Below the pieces are notes generated by a model. It saw nothing but the letters and a program-made list of their open reading frames with translations. It did no database searches and was not told the origin of the DNA. Source: an uncultured Chitinophagaceae bacterium (GTDB lineage Bacteria; Bacteroidota; Bacteroidia; Chitinophagales; Chitinophagaceae). Taken from it: a stretch of 33,502 bases of DNA. The stretch covers positions 1 to 33,502 of the forward strand of contig CALLZY010000171.1 of the NCBI GenBank assembly GCA_937858715.1, written 5' to 3'. A program made the position numbers and the translations under genes. Positions 22,361-33,500 of this stretch are shown here, one piece after another. Positions within the stretch are counted from its first letter, which is position 1; each line of letters opens with the position of its first letter.

Positions 22361-23857
22361 GTGAAGATTCAGAACAGTGAGTTCTTTAAAAAAATTAAAA
22401 CCAATCCGCTGCTTATGTACTATCGTATAGCAGTCATAATATTTCTCTCACTTTTAGTATCAAACGCCAGGGCGCAGGAAGTACAAACTCCTGATAGTTC
22501 CCTAAGTAAGTTATTGCAGTCTCCTGAAAAATACGTTGATGCCGTTGCTTCAAAAATAGACAACTACTACAGTCGGATAAATGCAAAAACTGAAAAGACA
22601 TTAGAGCGTCTGTCCCATTGGGAAGAAAAGATTAAGTCGTTGTTAGAAAAAGCCAGCCCCGAGACTGCTGCGAAGTTGTTTGCAAAGGATCAGATTACAT
22701 TTAAAGTACTTTTAGAAAAATACAAAGAAGGTAAACTGGCTGTAGAAAGCCAAAAAACCAAATATAATGAATACAGGGAAAAACTGAATAATACCCTTAA
22801 ATATGTAGATACCAGGAAACAGGAATTAGACAAAAAAATTCTAAAGCCACTGGAAGAAGCAAATGCAAAAGCAAAGCAACTTGAGGATAAAATAAAGAAC
22901 ACAGAAGCCCTTGAGCAGTTAATCAAAGAGAGGCGTAAACAACTATTAGATCAGGCCATGAAATACATTGGCAAGAGCAAGTATTTTCAGAAAATGTCCA
23001 AAGAAACATATTACTATCTCGAAACAATAAAAAACTATAAAGAAATTTTCAGCAATCCTACAAAAGCCGAAGAAGTAGCATTAAAGTTGCTAAAAAGGAT
23101 TCCATCGTTTAATGAGTTTCTTGAGAGAAATTCTTTTCTATCATCAGCATTCGGGAACCCAGGTGCTGTTAACCCTAATGGTACGGTTGGGTTATTACAG
23201 TCCCGTGTTGCAGTTCAGGGTGTGGCGCAACAGCAATTAAGTGCCTCGGGTCCAAATCCACAGCAGGTGTTTCAGCAGGCATTGCAATCTGCGAGGGGGC
23301 AAATAAATGAATTAAAACAAAAGATATCCGAATTTGGAGGGAATAGCAGTGATTTTGATATCCCTGATTTTAAACCAAACCCTCAAAAATCTAAAACCCT
23401 GCTTCAAAAAATTGAATTTTCGGGCAATATACAAACAACAAAAAACAATTCTGCATTTCCGGTCAGTAGTGATTTTGGTTTTTCTGTTGGATATAAACCA
23501 TCTCCTAAAACAGTTTTTGGCATCGGGGGCTCCTATAAGCTTGGCTGGGGTGATAGTTTTGATAATATCCGTTTAACACATCAGGGCGTAAGCCTCCGCA
23601 CATTTATTGACTGGCGGTTAAAAAGGAGCTTTTTCATTAGTGGCGGTTACGAACAGAACTATTTTACAGAAATAAAAAATTTTTCTCAGCTAAGGGATTA
23701 TTCGTCCTGGAAAAGCAGTGCACTATTAGGCCTCAGTAAAAAGTATAAGATTAGTAAAAAGAAAAATGGAGAATTAAAAATCCTGTATGATTTTTTTTCT
23801 CAGACAAAAATACCTAAAACAAGCCCGGTATTATTCAGGGTCGGATTTGGATTGTAA
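22361..23857 (+). CDS. Exported coiled-coil protein with C-terminal beta-barrel-like domain
   Basis: 498 residues if the GTG at 22361 is used. An ATG at 22415 gives a cleaner signal peptide (MYYRIAVIIFLSLLVSNARA-Q) and may be the true start. Residues about 70-250 form a long charged coiled coil (KTEKTLERLSHWEEKIKSLL and similar). A Gln/Gly/Asn-rich part follows, then from about 365 amphipathic strands (FGFSVGYKPSPK, VFGIGGSYKLGWG, FFISGGYEQNYF) to a final FRVGFGL, typical of outer-membrane barrels. It starts the three-gene RHS cassette and is probably its outer-membrane partner or secretion aid; no specific family is recognised. Confidence 0.75.
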   Translation: MKIQNSEFFKKIKTNPLLMYYRIAVIIFLSLLVSNARAQEVQTPDSSLSKLLQSPEKYVDAVASKIDNYYSRINAKTEKTLERLSHWEEKIKSLLEKASPETAAKLFAKDQITFKVLLEKYKEGKLAVESQKTKYNEYREKLNNTLKYVDTRKQELDKKILKPLEEANAKAKQLEDKIKNTEALEQLIKERRKQLLDQAMKYIGKSKYFQKMSKETYYYLETIKNYKEIFSNPTKAEEVALKLLKRIPSFNEFLERNSFLSSAFGNPGAVNPNGTVGLLQSRVAVQGVAQQQLSASGPNPQQVFQQALQSARGQINELKQKISEFGGNSSDFDIPDFKPNPQKSKTLLQKIEFSGNIQTTKNNSAFPVSSDFGFSVGYKPSPKTVFGIGGSYKLGWGDSFDNIRLTHQGVSLRTFIDWRLKRSFFISGGYEQNYFTEIKNFSQLRDYSSWKSSALLGLSKKYKISKKKNGELKILYDFFSQTKIPKTSPVLFRVGFGL

Positions 23858-23875
23858 AAGTAAAAACAAAAAAAT

Positions 23876-26800
23876 ATGCGTTTCGGAATCCTTGTATTTC
23901 TGGTTATGACCATTGCAGGTAATTCAGTGGCACAGGTTAATATGCAAACTGGTGCTGCAGAACAGGCTTTCCCGTTGATAAACTATGTAGATGGTAAAGC
24001 GGGACTAAGTTTTGGTGTTGGGCTACTTTATTCCAGCGGAAACGGGTTGCTGGTTAATGACATTGCTTCTGATGTGGGAACCGGCTGGAATCTTGATGCC
24101 GGAGGGGTTATTATGAGAATGCAGAATGGGGAGCCTGACGATCAGCCGGAGTGGTTTGGTGCTAGTCCTGGTCCAAGGGGTAAGTTCTGGGAATACACCA
24201 ACAGGGGTCCGGACTATGTTTTAAAAAACTATCCTGCAGGATATTTGTATAATCCCCATGTAGGGAAAGGGTGTAATGTGGGATTGAATTATTATCCTTC
24301 TTTTAAGAACCCGGCAATATATAAGGAACTGAATATCGTGGCATCCGATATGGAACAGGATAAATTTGTTTTCAGGATGAATGGTAGGTCTGGAGTGTTT
24401 ATTATTGGAAGGGACTGGAAAGTGACAACTATCGGAGACTCAAGAATCAAAGTAAATTTTTCAACCACTGATATGACCTCACAGGGGATTAGGACAACTA
24501 TCAGCCAGTTTATTATAACTACAGAAGATGGGATTAAATATACATTCAGGGACAGAGGGGTTAATCGGTTGCTCAGGTATAAATATTCCAGACGATTAGA
24601 TAACGGGGAGTATCAGATAATAAATGGGAACACAAATGACTGGGGTTATGCGGTGAACCGTTTTTGGGGCTATGAGATAGGTATGGATGAAAGACCATTG
24701 ATTGTAAATTCATGGTATTTGTCTGAAATTGAAAATACAAATACCAAACAAAAAGTTCTTTTTAATTATCAAAATGTTCAAAACAAAACAATCGTATCAA
24801 AGATAATAAGCCATCAGAGAGACTTGAATAATAGCGGCAGGGTAAGAGGGCTTTATGCCAATGCGGACAGAAAGGCAAATGGAAGGGCCTGGTATAAGTA
24901 TCTTTCGAATGAAGCAAATGCTACCAATTATTCATGGAACACTTATTTGCTTGACAAACTGGCTCCTGGAACGACTTCGTTGATATATAACCGTTCTGTT
25001 GCAGATGGGAAACGGATAGCCAGTATTTCGTTGCCCAACGGAGGTGTAATATCTTTTGGTTACAGCAATTTAGGCCGGGCAGATTTGTCGGGGGAAAATG
25101 CACTTGAAATGATAAGTTATCAATTGAACGGACGAAACATCCGGGCATATAAGTTGTCTTATGGGTATTTATTCAAAAATACTATTCAGCCATATTACTC
25201 CTCGTACAATAGTTTTAATAGCAAATTTTTGAGACTGTGCCTTTTAAGTATTCAAAAGCAAGGCGAAGACGGAAACACATCTTTAGAGCCTCCTTATAAG
25301 TTTAGCTATTATACAGGTACTACGAAAGCGCAGGATGATATTGTTCCGGCACAAAATTATCTTTCACAGGACCACTGGGGTTATTACAATGGGGATTATT
25401 CTGGCTTATCATTAACAGAAGACCATGATAATTTAAGCGGTGAACAGGATGCCTATTTTAAAGCAGTGTTACCAAAATTTAAAAATGCGAAAAACGGGTA
25501 TGCGAAAAATGGTTTATTACAAAAAATTACTTATCCAACGGGAGGGTCTCTGCAATATGAGTACACACAAAATATTCCCTCACAAAATATACTTCCGATC
25601 GGCAACGACCAGTTAACCGGAGGAGTCTCAGTATCAAAAACGATTCTTTTCGATGGAGAGGATTATTCAAAAACGATTGAAAAGGAATATCAATACAGAA
25701 ATTCTGCTGGGGCTAACTCAAGGTGGGGAGATGAAACACCTAGTTATTATGGTTTTAGCATTACCGAGTTTAATCTCACTTGTTTTGGTGGCGGAAAAAG
25801 CTATAAATATCCTGGTCTGGCATATGCTGAGATGGCGACAAGTATTGACTGGGGGAAAATTCTAGGAAAGGCATTGATTAGTGCCGCAATTGGTGCAGCA
25901 GTGCAATATGGATTTGGGGCTGCATTAACTGTACTAGGAGCTGGTGCAGCAATTCCTTTTGTAAATATTGCGATTCTTGTTGGAACAATTGTTAAGTTTT
26001 GGATAGATTGTAAGAAGACATATGAGTACCATCGTTTCATACTTGGGAACTCAAATAATATTGCTCAGAACCCTCTATCGTCATCCTATTCGGCGGTTGA
26101 AGTGCGAAGTAACTCCCCGACCGGATATAATGGTAGAGCGATTTATGAGTTTACAGGCCTTTCAGATTATCCGGCGATTATACCCAAACTGGAATGGCCG
26201 TACTCTCAAAACCAGCGACTATTAAGCTGGGCATATGGGTTGCCGAAGAAAGTAACAGTTTATGATAAGGACAACAAGGTTGTAAATGTTTCAGAGAGTG
26301 CCTATGAGTTTATTTCATCAAAGCTCAATGGTGATACTAATAATCTTAACTGTAAATGCGCTACAATAAATAAGGAGGCAATTCCTTCATATAATTGGGA
26401 TGAATATGAGAAAACCTGGTTTGACTGGGGCAATCATCGCTGGATGTGGCCAAGTCCATACTTTATTACTACGGGAAGGTCAGACCTGGCCTCAACAGAG
26501 GAGAAAGCTTATACAAATGAGGTGTTATACTCTCACATTGTAACAAAAGTTGTATCAGACCCAATGACACTGTTACAGAAAGGTAAAATTACGTTGAAGG
26601 ACGAAAGTACGCTCATGTTTCAGGTCTCCTATTTCCCTACTGATTATAACATTCCGGGTAGTGCCCTGGAAAAGTTAAAAGAAATAAATGCAATTCATAC
26701 GCCGGTTTCTACAGAAACCTGGATAATGCGGTTTAACAGGGTAAACCATTCTCTGATCGGTATGTTCTTGCTTGATGCCTCTGTGACGGAATATAAAGTA

Positions 26801-27571
26801 TACACGTTTGGTTCAAGGCAGGAAGTAAAGCCTTGGAGAACATGGCAGTTACGATCAAAGGAACCGGTACACTATACCTCTATAGGTACCCATAATCCAT
26901 CTGTTCTTATACGGAATCCGTACTATTTTAAGCTTCAAAGCGAGATGATTTACGATAATGACGGGAACCTTGTACAGACAAATTCAAATGACAATAAAAC
27001 GAGTTTTATTAATGATTATTCTGACAGATATGTAATTGCATCTGTTGCAAATGCCGATTGGACAGACATTGCCTATAGCAGTTTTGAATCTGCGGGTAAG
27101 GGTAACTGGCTGTTTAATTCCGGTTCAGTAAATACGATGGTCGGTATAACAGGTTATAAATCCTTCAATCTTGATGCAGCAAATACGGTAAGCAGAAGCC
27201 AGCTTAACCCTTCTAAGGCATATGTGGTTACATACTGGGTAAAAGATGACAAAACATCCCCTGTTCTTGTTAATGGTGTTCAGGGTGAATTGCTTTTTGA
27301 AACGAACAACTGGAAATTATACCGCCATGAAATTTCAGGCAGTTCATCAGTTCAGATAACAGGCAACGGAAAAATTGATGAATTAAGACTTTATCCGAAA
27401 GAGACTTTGATGAGTACTGTTACTTACAAAGAAGGCATTGGAAAGATAAATGACTGTGACGCAAACAACAGAATTCTCTTTTATGAATATGATGCGTTGG
27501 GAAGAATGAGTGCCATAAGGGATCAAAACAGAAATATCATCAAGACATACGAATACAACTACAAGCAATAA
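23876..27571 (+). CDS. RHS/YD-repeat shell protein with SpvB-like N-terminus
   Basis: 1,231 residues. A signal peptide (MRFGILVFLVMTIAGNSVAQ) is followed by FPLINYVDGKAGLSFGVGL and DVGTGWNLDAGGVIMR, the N-terminal signature of secreted SpvB/TcB-like and RHS proteins of Bacteroidota. The central part is beta-rich with many Tyr/Gly. A hydrophobic, Ala/Gly-rich segment lies at about 662-712 (ALISAAIGAAVQYGFGAALT and on). The end carries one YD repeat: YEYDALGRMSAIRDQNRN. It has no variable toxin end. It probably pairs with the next protein, forming part of a shell or carrier. Start ATG at 23876 is preceded by an A-rich stretch; it lies 18 bases after the previous stop. Confidence 0.85.
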   Translation: MRFGILVFLVMTIAGNSVAQVNMQTGAAEQAFPLINYVDGKAGLSFGVGLLYSSGNGLLVNDIASDVGTGWNLDAGGVIMRMQNGEPDDQPEWFGASPGPRGKFWEYTNRGPDYVLKNYPAGYLYNPHVGKGCNVGLNYYPSFKNPAIYKELNIVASDMEQDKFVFRMNGRSGVFIIGRDWKVTTIGDSRIKVNFSTTDMTSQGIRTTISQFIITTEDGIKYTFRDRGVNRLLRYKYSRRLDNGEYQIINGNTNDWGYAVNRFWGYEIGMDERPLIVNSWYLSEIENTNTKQKVLFNYQNVQNKTIVSKIISHQRDLNNSGRVRGLYANADRKANGRAWYKYLSNEANATNYSWNTYLLDKLAPGTTSLIYNRSVADGKRIASISLPNGGVISFGYSNLGRADLSGENALEMISYQLNGRNIRAYKLSYGYLFKNTIQPYYSSYNSFNSKFLRLCLLSIQKQGEDGNTSLEPPYKFSYYTGTTKAQDDIVPAQNYLSQDHWGYYNGDYSGLSLTEDHDNLSGEQDAYFKAVLPKFKNAKNGYAKNGLLQKITYPTGGSLQYEYTQNIPSQNILPIGNDQLTGGVSVSKTILFDGEDYSKTIEKEYQYRNSAGANSRWGDETPSYYGFSITEFNLTCFGGGKSYKYPGLAYAEMATSIDWGKILGKALISAAIGAAVQYGFGAALTVLGAGAAIPFVNIAILVGTIVKFWIDCKKTYEYHRFILGNSNNIAQNPLSSSYSAVEVRSNSPTGYNGRAIYEFTGLSDYPAIIPKLEWPYSQNQRLLSWAYGLPKKVTVYDKDNKVVNVSESAYEFISSKLNGDTNNLNCKCATINKEAIPSYNWDEYEKTWFDWGNHRWMWPSPYFITTGRSDLASTEEKAYTNEVLYSHIVTKVVSDPMTLLQKGKITLKDESTLMFQVSYFPTDYNIPGSALEKLKEINAIHTPVSTETWIMRFNRVNHSLIGMFLLDASVTEYKVYTFGSRQEVKPWRTWQLRSKEPVHYTSIGTHNPSVLIRNPYYFKLQSEMIYDNDGNLVQTNSNDNKTSFINDYSDRYVIASVANADWTDIAYSSFESAGKGNWLFNSGSVNTMVGITGYKSFNLDAANTVSRSQLNPSKAYVVTYWVKDDKTSPVLVNGVQGELLFETNNWKLYRHEISGSSSVQITGNGKIDELRLYPKETLMSTVTYKEGIGKINDCDANNRILFYEYDALGRMSAIRDQNRNIIKTYEYNYKQ

Positions 27572-27597
27572 CTGCTTTGATAAAAAATTTCTTAGAT

Positions 27598-30500
27598 ATG
27601 AAATCTTCGAATATGCAATTCAGAAAATATACAGTTGGTGTACTTTTTTTACTACTGAGTTTTGCTTGTGGAAATGAACTTAGTGCACAAACATATGCGA
27701 CATCAGGCGAAATAACTAAGGCTAATTATATTACTTCTTCAGTTATTCAGTCATCTATAGAAAGAAGGGAAAGTAACGATAGCAAATCATCAGGCGACCT
27801 GGACGGGCAAGGCGGTACAACTTATAGCATTGATGGACCTGTCAGCGTAGACAGGGTGAGCAAACAGGGATATACGGTTGTGCCAAGAGCGCCGCTTGGT
27901 TTTTGGTGGTATGTAAGCTGCGGAACGGTGATGGAGTATTACGACGATATGATTGTGATTCTGTTCAGTAATACAACCTGTAACACTTCTACTATTAAGC
28001 TTTTCAATGCCAGTAATGTGTTGCAGGCAACATTAACGGTTACAATTGTTGGAGACCCCAATCCCCTGTCTGCAGGGCAAATTCTTACCGGAAGCCAGTC
28101 CGTAAAACTGGATTCTATTCCCGGTACTTTATTTGCAACATCTGCCCAAGGCGGGAGTTGCAGCAACAGTTATCAGTATCAATGGCAGTATTCTTATAAC
28201 GATACGTTGTACTGGAACATTGAAGATGCCGTTTCAGACTCTTTACCTTTTGAAGGAGGAATTGACAGGAATACATATTTCAGACGAAAAGTTGTATGCG
28301 GTATGGATTCTATGTACACAGCAAGTGTTGCTGTTTTTCTTATTCCCCCCTTTCATGCAGGTACGATAACAACCCCCAGCCAGGTTATTCCGGTTAACTC
28401 TGTTCCTCCAGTGGTAAATGCAACTCCTGCCAGTAATGGAGATTGTTTTGCATATTCTTATCAGTGGCAACAATCTGCTGACGGACTGTCTTTTTCAAAT
28501 ATTTCAGGAGCGGCTTCGCAAAACCTTTCTTATCCGGTTCCTGTAACCGGTAATATTTTTCTGCGAAGGCAATCAACCTGTAATACTGAGACAAAGAGTA
28601 CCAATACTGTTTTGTTCAGGGTACAGAATAGTATTACACCACCTTCTCCTGTAAAAAGCAGTATTGACAGCTTACTGGAAGGTGCGGGGATTAATATTGC
28701 CACACTGTTCAATATTTATAATGATTCAGTGGCGAATAACAGACCAGCGCCAAATCCCTCTATGGATTCATTAGAAGCAGCAGCTATTAATGGAAGGTTA
28801 TTGTTTCAGATTGATAATGGTATCAGCGGACTTGATGCGACTTTCATGGACAGCCTTCTTAATTATACACCTGCCGATAATATACAGGGAAGGATAATTG
28901 CAGATAGTAATGGTACAGCAGCAGCAGATACCACACCGGTATTTATCCCATTTATTGATGACAATACTATTCAACTATACCGCTCAACGGGCAATTACGC
29001 AGCTTTGGACTCTATAGTCAGCGACATTCCGGAAGTGTCTGCGCAGGAAGCGTCATATCCGCTTGAAGTTTCTTTATATAGTTCGGTACCGGAGGCACAG
29101 CGAACGTACATACCCCAGATAAACACTCTGGGGATGAAGCAAAGTATTGTAATTGATGGAACGTCAATAGTGGAAAGGAATCAGGTTCAGCATTATACAG
29201 CGTCATTTTATTTCGCTCCGGGTTCTGCAGGGGGAATACAATGGGTGGTAAAAGGAGGAACTATTGTATCCCAGAATACAAACCCTTCCAGCGGGCAGGT
29301 ATTTGCAGATGTAAGGTGGGAAAGCTCGGCTGATCTTCCGTATATCGGATTGTTCGATATAGGCTCCAACCAATACAGAATATTTCCTGTATTTTTTTAC
29401 ACCCTGAAGTGCAGAATCTATCCTGCATTGCAGACAATGAGTTATGGCCAATCTCCTGCAAGACTAATGTCAACAACCTGTAATGTACCCCCGGGGTCTT
29501 CAATCCAGTATCAGTGGCAAATACTCGATGTATATGCCAATACAAACTGGTCTGATATAAGTGGGGCAACAAACAATGTCTATCAGCCATCTCCGCTAAA
29601 TCGTCCATGGTTAATGTACAGAAGATTAACCAGGGTATATGACAGTTATGGTAACTTGCTTTCAATTAATGTTTCTTCTGCTTCAAGTGTGAAGCTATTT
29701 GAGATTACGAATAATACTTATCAGGTAGCCAGCTATAACGTTGAATATAATACGTCACCATCCATAACCATGTATCCGGCGTATGGAGGAATGCTTGTCC
29801 CTCCCGGAGGAACTTATTCCTACCAGTGGGAGGTTTCGGTTAATGACGGCCCATGGCAACCAATCGGTACCACAATGTCTTTCCCTGGTTATCCAATCAG
29901 GGATAAAAAAGTTGCTATAAGAAGGACTGTTACTATTAGCGGAGTACCTTCTGAGGTCTACAGCCTGCCACAACAGTTTTGGAAGACAGAGGCCCCCGTT
30001 TTTTACTTTACCTATTACTATAAGTCAGCCGATTTTGAAAACCGTAATTATATCAGGGAAAATGTTGTGCTTACAAGGGGTATTGACCGGTGGGAAGATG
30101 CGGATTTATTGGCTTCAGATAAGAAAATGCAAACCACTACTTACTTAGATGGTTTAAGCCGTCCGGTTCAGGTAGTTGGCAAGGGTACGCATTATGATGA
30201 GAATACGAATCAGTGGTATGACATGGTACAGTCAATCACTTATGAGGCAGGCGGAAGAGTTGATAAAGCGCTGATGCCTTATCCAACGACGGAGAATTCT
30301 GGAAAGTTCAAAACAAATGTAGCCACTGCCCAGTCGGCCTATTATCAGTCAAAATTTGGCGAGAACAATGCGTATTCAAAAGTTGAATACGATAATAGTC
30401 CGCAGAACAGGGTAAAAAAAGCCTTTGCACCCGGTGATAGTTGGGTGGGAAATAATGTAAGTGTTTCAGGTGATGTTGAAGTATTTTTTCCATTAGTTGA

Positions 30501-33500
30501 TAAAGTGAGAAAATGGGAAGTAGGATACACTGCAGGAGCGATACCTGTATCTGTGCGAACATATACAAATGAACTTAACCTTATTAAAACGTGGGGAAAA
30601 GATGAAAAAAATAAAAAAGTTCTTTCTTATACCGATTTGAACGGAAATCTGGTGCTTAAGAAGGTACAGTTAGCCGATGGAGATTCACTTACAAATGAAC
30701 ACCAGGGGTGGTTATGTACGTATTATGTATATGACGATTATAATCAGCTGCGGTTTATTATCACACCTAAAGCTGTAAAAGAAGCAGAAAATAATAATTG
30801 GGTATTAACCCAGGATATGGCGAATGAGCTTTGTTATTGGTATGACTATGATGATTTAGGAAGGGCTGTTGCAAAGAAAAGTCCGGGTAAAAATGCAGAA
30901 TACTTTGTTTATGACAGAAAAAACAGACCTGTATTTACTCAAGATGCAGGAGTCGCATTATCTGAGCCGGGCAACCCCATTCTCGCCACACTATACGATG
31001 ACCTCAACAGACCTGTAATGACAGGGCTGTTGTATGGAAGAACAATAACAGAATGGCAAACATTTTCAAATGCAGATCCGACAACTATAACCACAGTAAG
31101 TACAGCATATGGCGGCACAATAAAAATTCAGGGAAGCCCTTTGACGGTATCTGAAATAAACAACCCGGCTGTATTTAAACAATTAAGCTTTAACTATTAT
31201 GATAATTACACTTATACAGGTGCGAAAACTTTTAATGCAGCACATACCAATAATCTTGCGTATAAAAACGCTTCATCAACCGGCAATGTTGAATCAAACT
31301 CATTAACCAAGCGATATACGGGAATGATGACCGGGGTAAAAACAAGGGTAATGGATGGGAATAGTTCATCCCCTGTGTTTTTGCTATCATCCGTGTTTTA
31401 TGATGAAGAAGGCCGGGGCATACAGTCACAGACCGATAATATAAAAGGCGGTGTAGAGATTACATCCAGCCAGTATCATTTTGACGGAAGGCTTTTAAGC
31501 TCAATACAAACCCATAACGGAAACGGAACACCCTTTACCAATTTTTCCATACTCAATAAATATAAGTTTGACAAAATTGGCCGTGTGGTTGCAGTTGGCA
31601 AAAAAATTAACAATGCAAGCCGAAACTACGTAGCGTCAGTAAATGTACCTACAACGCAGGAAGATGATGATGCCGGGTACAAAATGACGGTAGCAATTAA
31701 GTATAACGAACTGAACCGGGTGGTTAAGAAAACACTTTCTCCCAACTACAACAATAACCAGGGCATTGAGACATTAGATTATACATATAACCTGCGGGGA
31801 TGGCTCACTGGCATTAATAAGGATTACGCTTTAGGAGAATACAACAGCGACCAGTGGCAGCATTTCTTTGGTATGTACCTGGGCTATGATAACCGGGATG
31901 GTAAATTTGCTGCCCCGCAATATAACGGGTCGCTTACCGGAGTGCAGTGGAAAAGCCAGGGAGATAATACGCCCCGTAAGTTTGACTACGAATATGATAA
32001 TGCCGGCAGGTTAATGAAATCAACGTTTAACCAGCGGGGAAACAATACAGAAGGATGGAACAGGACGAAAGTTGACTTTAGTACAAAAGACATCACCTAC
32101 GATGAAAATGGCAATCTGCTTACCATGACCCAAATGGGTATTGTGGCAGGTGGAGCCACCCCTGTTATAGTAGATAATCTGTCTTACCAGTATTTAGCAA
32201 AATCCAATAAGCTGAGAAGCGTTACAGATAATGCCGGAAGCAGTGCTAACGGAAAACTGGGAGATTTTAAAGATGGTACTAATACCAGCACAGATGATTA
32301 CAGTTATGATGCAAACGGCAGGCTTGTTATGGATAATAATAAATCCATTACAGGTATTGTGTACAATTACCTTGACAAACCAGAACGCATATGGATAAAC
32401 CAACCGAATAAAAGCGGAAACATAAGATACATTTATAGCGCAGGTGGAAGTAAAATACAAAAGATTACCACCGAGAACCCCTCGGCATCGAATGGCAATC
32501 AGCAACGGATTACCACCACTACTTATATTGGGGCTTATGTATATGAGCAGGTAACTGTTGCTGGTACTGCGCAGCCCGAAGCCTTACAGATGATACAGCA
32601 TGGGGAGGGCAGAATAAGGATAATAACCCCATATAACAACCCGGCAGACCCGGCCAATATTATAAGTGGCGGTATAGATTTACCTGGTGGAAAACAGGGT
32701 GTATTTGATTACTTTATCAGAGATAACCTGGGTAATGTAAGGGCTACCATAACCGAAGAGGTAAATAAAGCGGCAGGTGTATGTACGATGGAAGATGCGA
32801 ACCCTTCTGTTAAACAAAGCGAAGAAGCCACTTTTGGAAACCCCGGAACTAATAATGAGGTAAACAGTACAAGGATAACCAAACCATCAGCATGGAATGC
32901 TAACACATCAGCCAAAGTAAGCAAACTGCAGGCCTCCGGCGGTGTAGTAAAAATTGGTCCCAATGCTTTTTTGAAAGTAATGGCCGGCGACAAAATAAGG
33001 GCAAAAACAGATTATTATTACCAAACTGACCCCGGCACCGGCGGAAATACACTGGCACAGATAAACGGACTGGTTACGGGGCTGGCAGCAGCTCTTGCAG
33101 GCGGGCGAACTGCGGCAGTTACACATGGAAACGAAGCGGCCATATCAAGTAATTTGAATATTAACCCGGATGTGGCCGATATGTTTAACAATCCGCCACC
33201 GGGCAGCAGCCCCAATGCAAATGCACCACGGGCATATCTTAACTACATATTTTTTGATGAACAGTTTAACTTTGTAAAAGAAGTATCCGGGTTTAAAAGG
33301 GTAAGCCAGAGTGGAGATGGTGCCCCTGTTATTGTTACCGATGAGGTAAAAGCAGTGAAGAATGGATATGTATATGTTTACCTGAGCAATGAAAGTAACG
33401 AGCCGGTTTATTTTGATAACTTTAGCGTAAGCCACGAAAGGGGCCGACTGGTTGCAGAAGACCATTATTATTCGTATGGTTTAAAGATAGCGAGCATCAG

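Noticed and set aside
27598-27700. Lipoprotein signal (LLSFAC) in the giant RHS protein
   Set aside because: The residue at -3 of the Cys is Ser, not Leu/Val/Ile, and a signal peptidase I site (LSA-Q) follows shortly.
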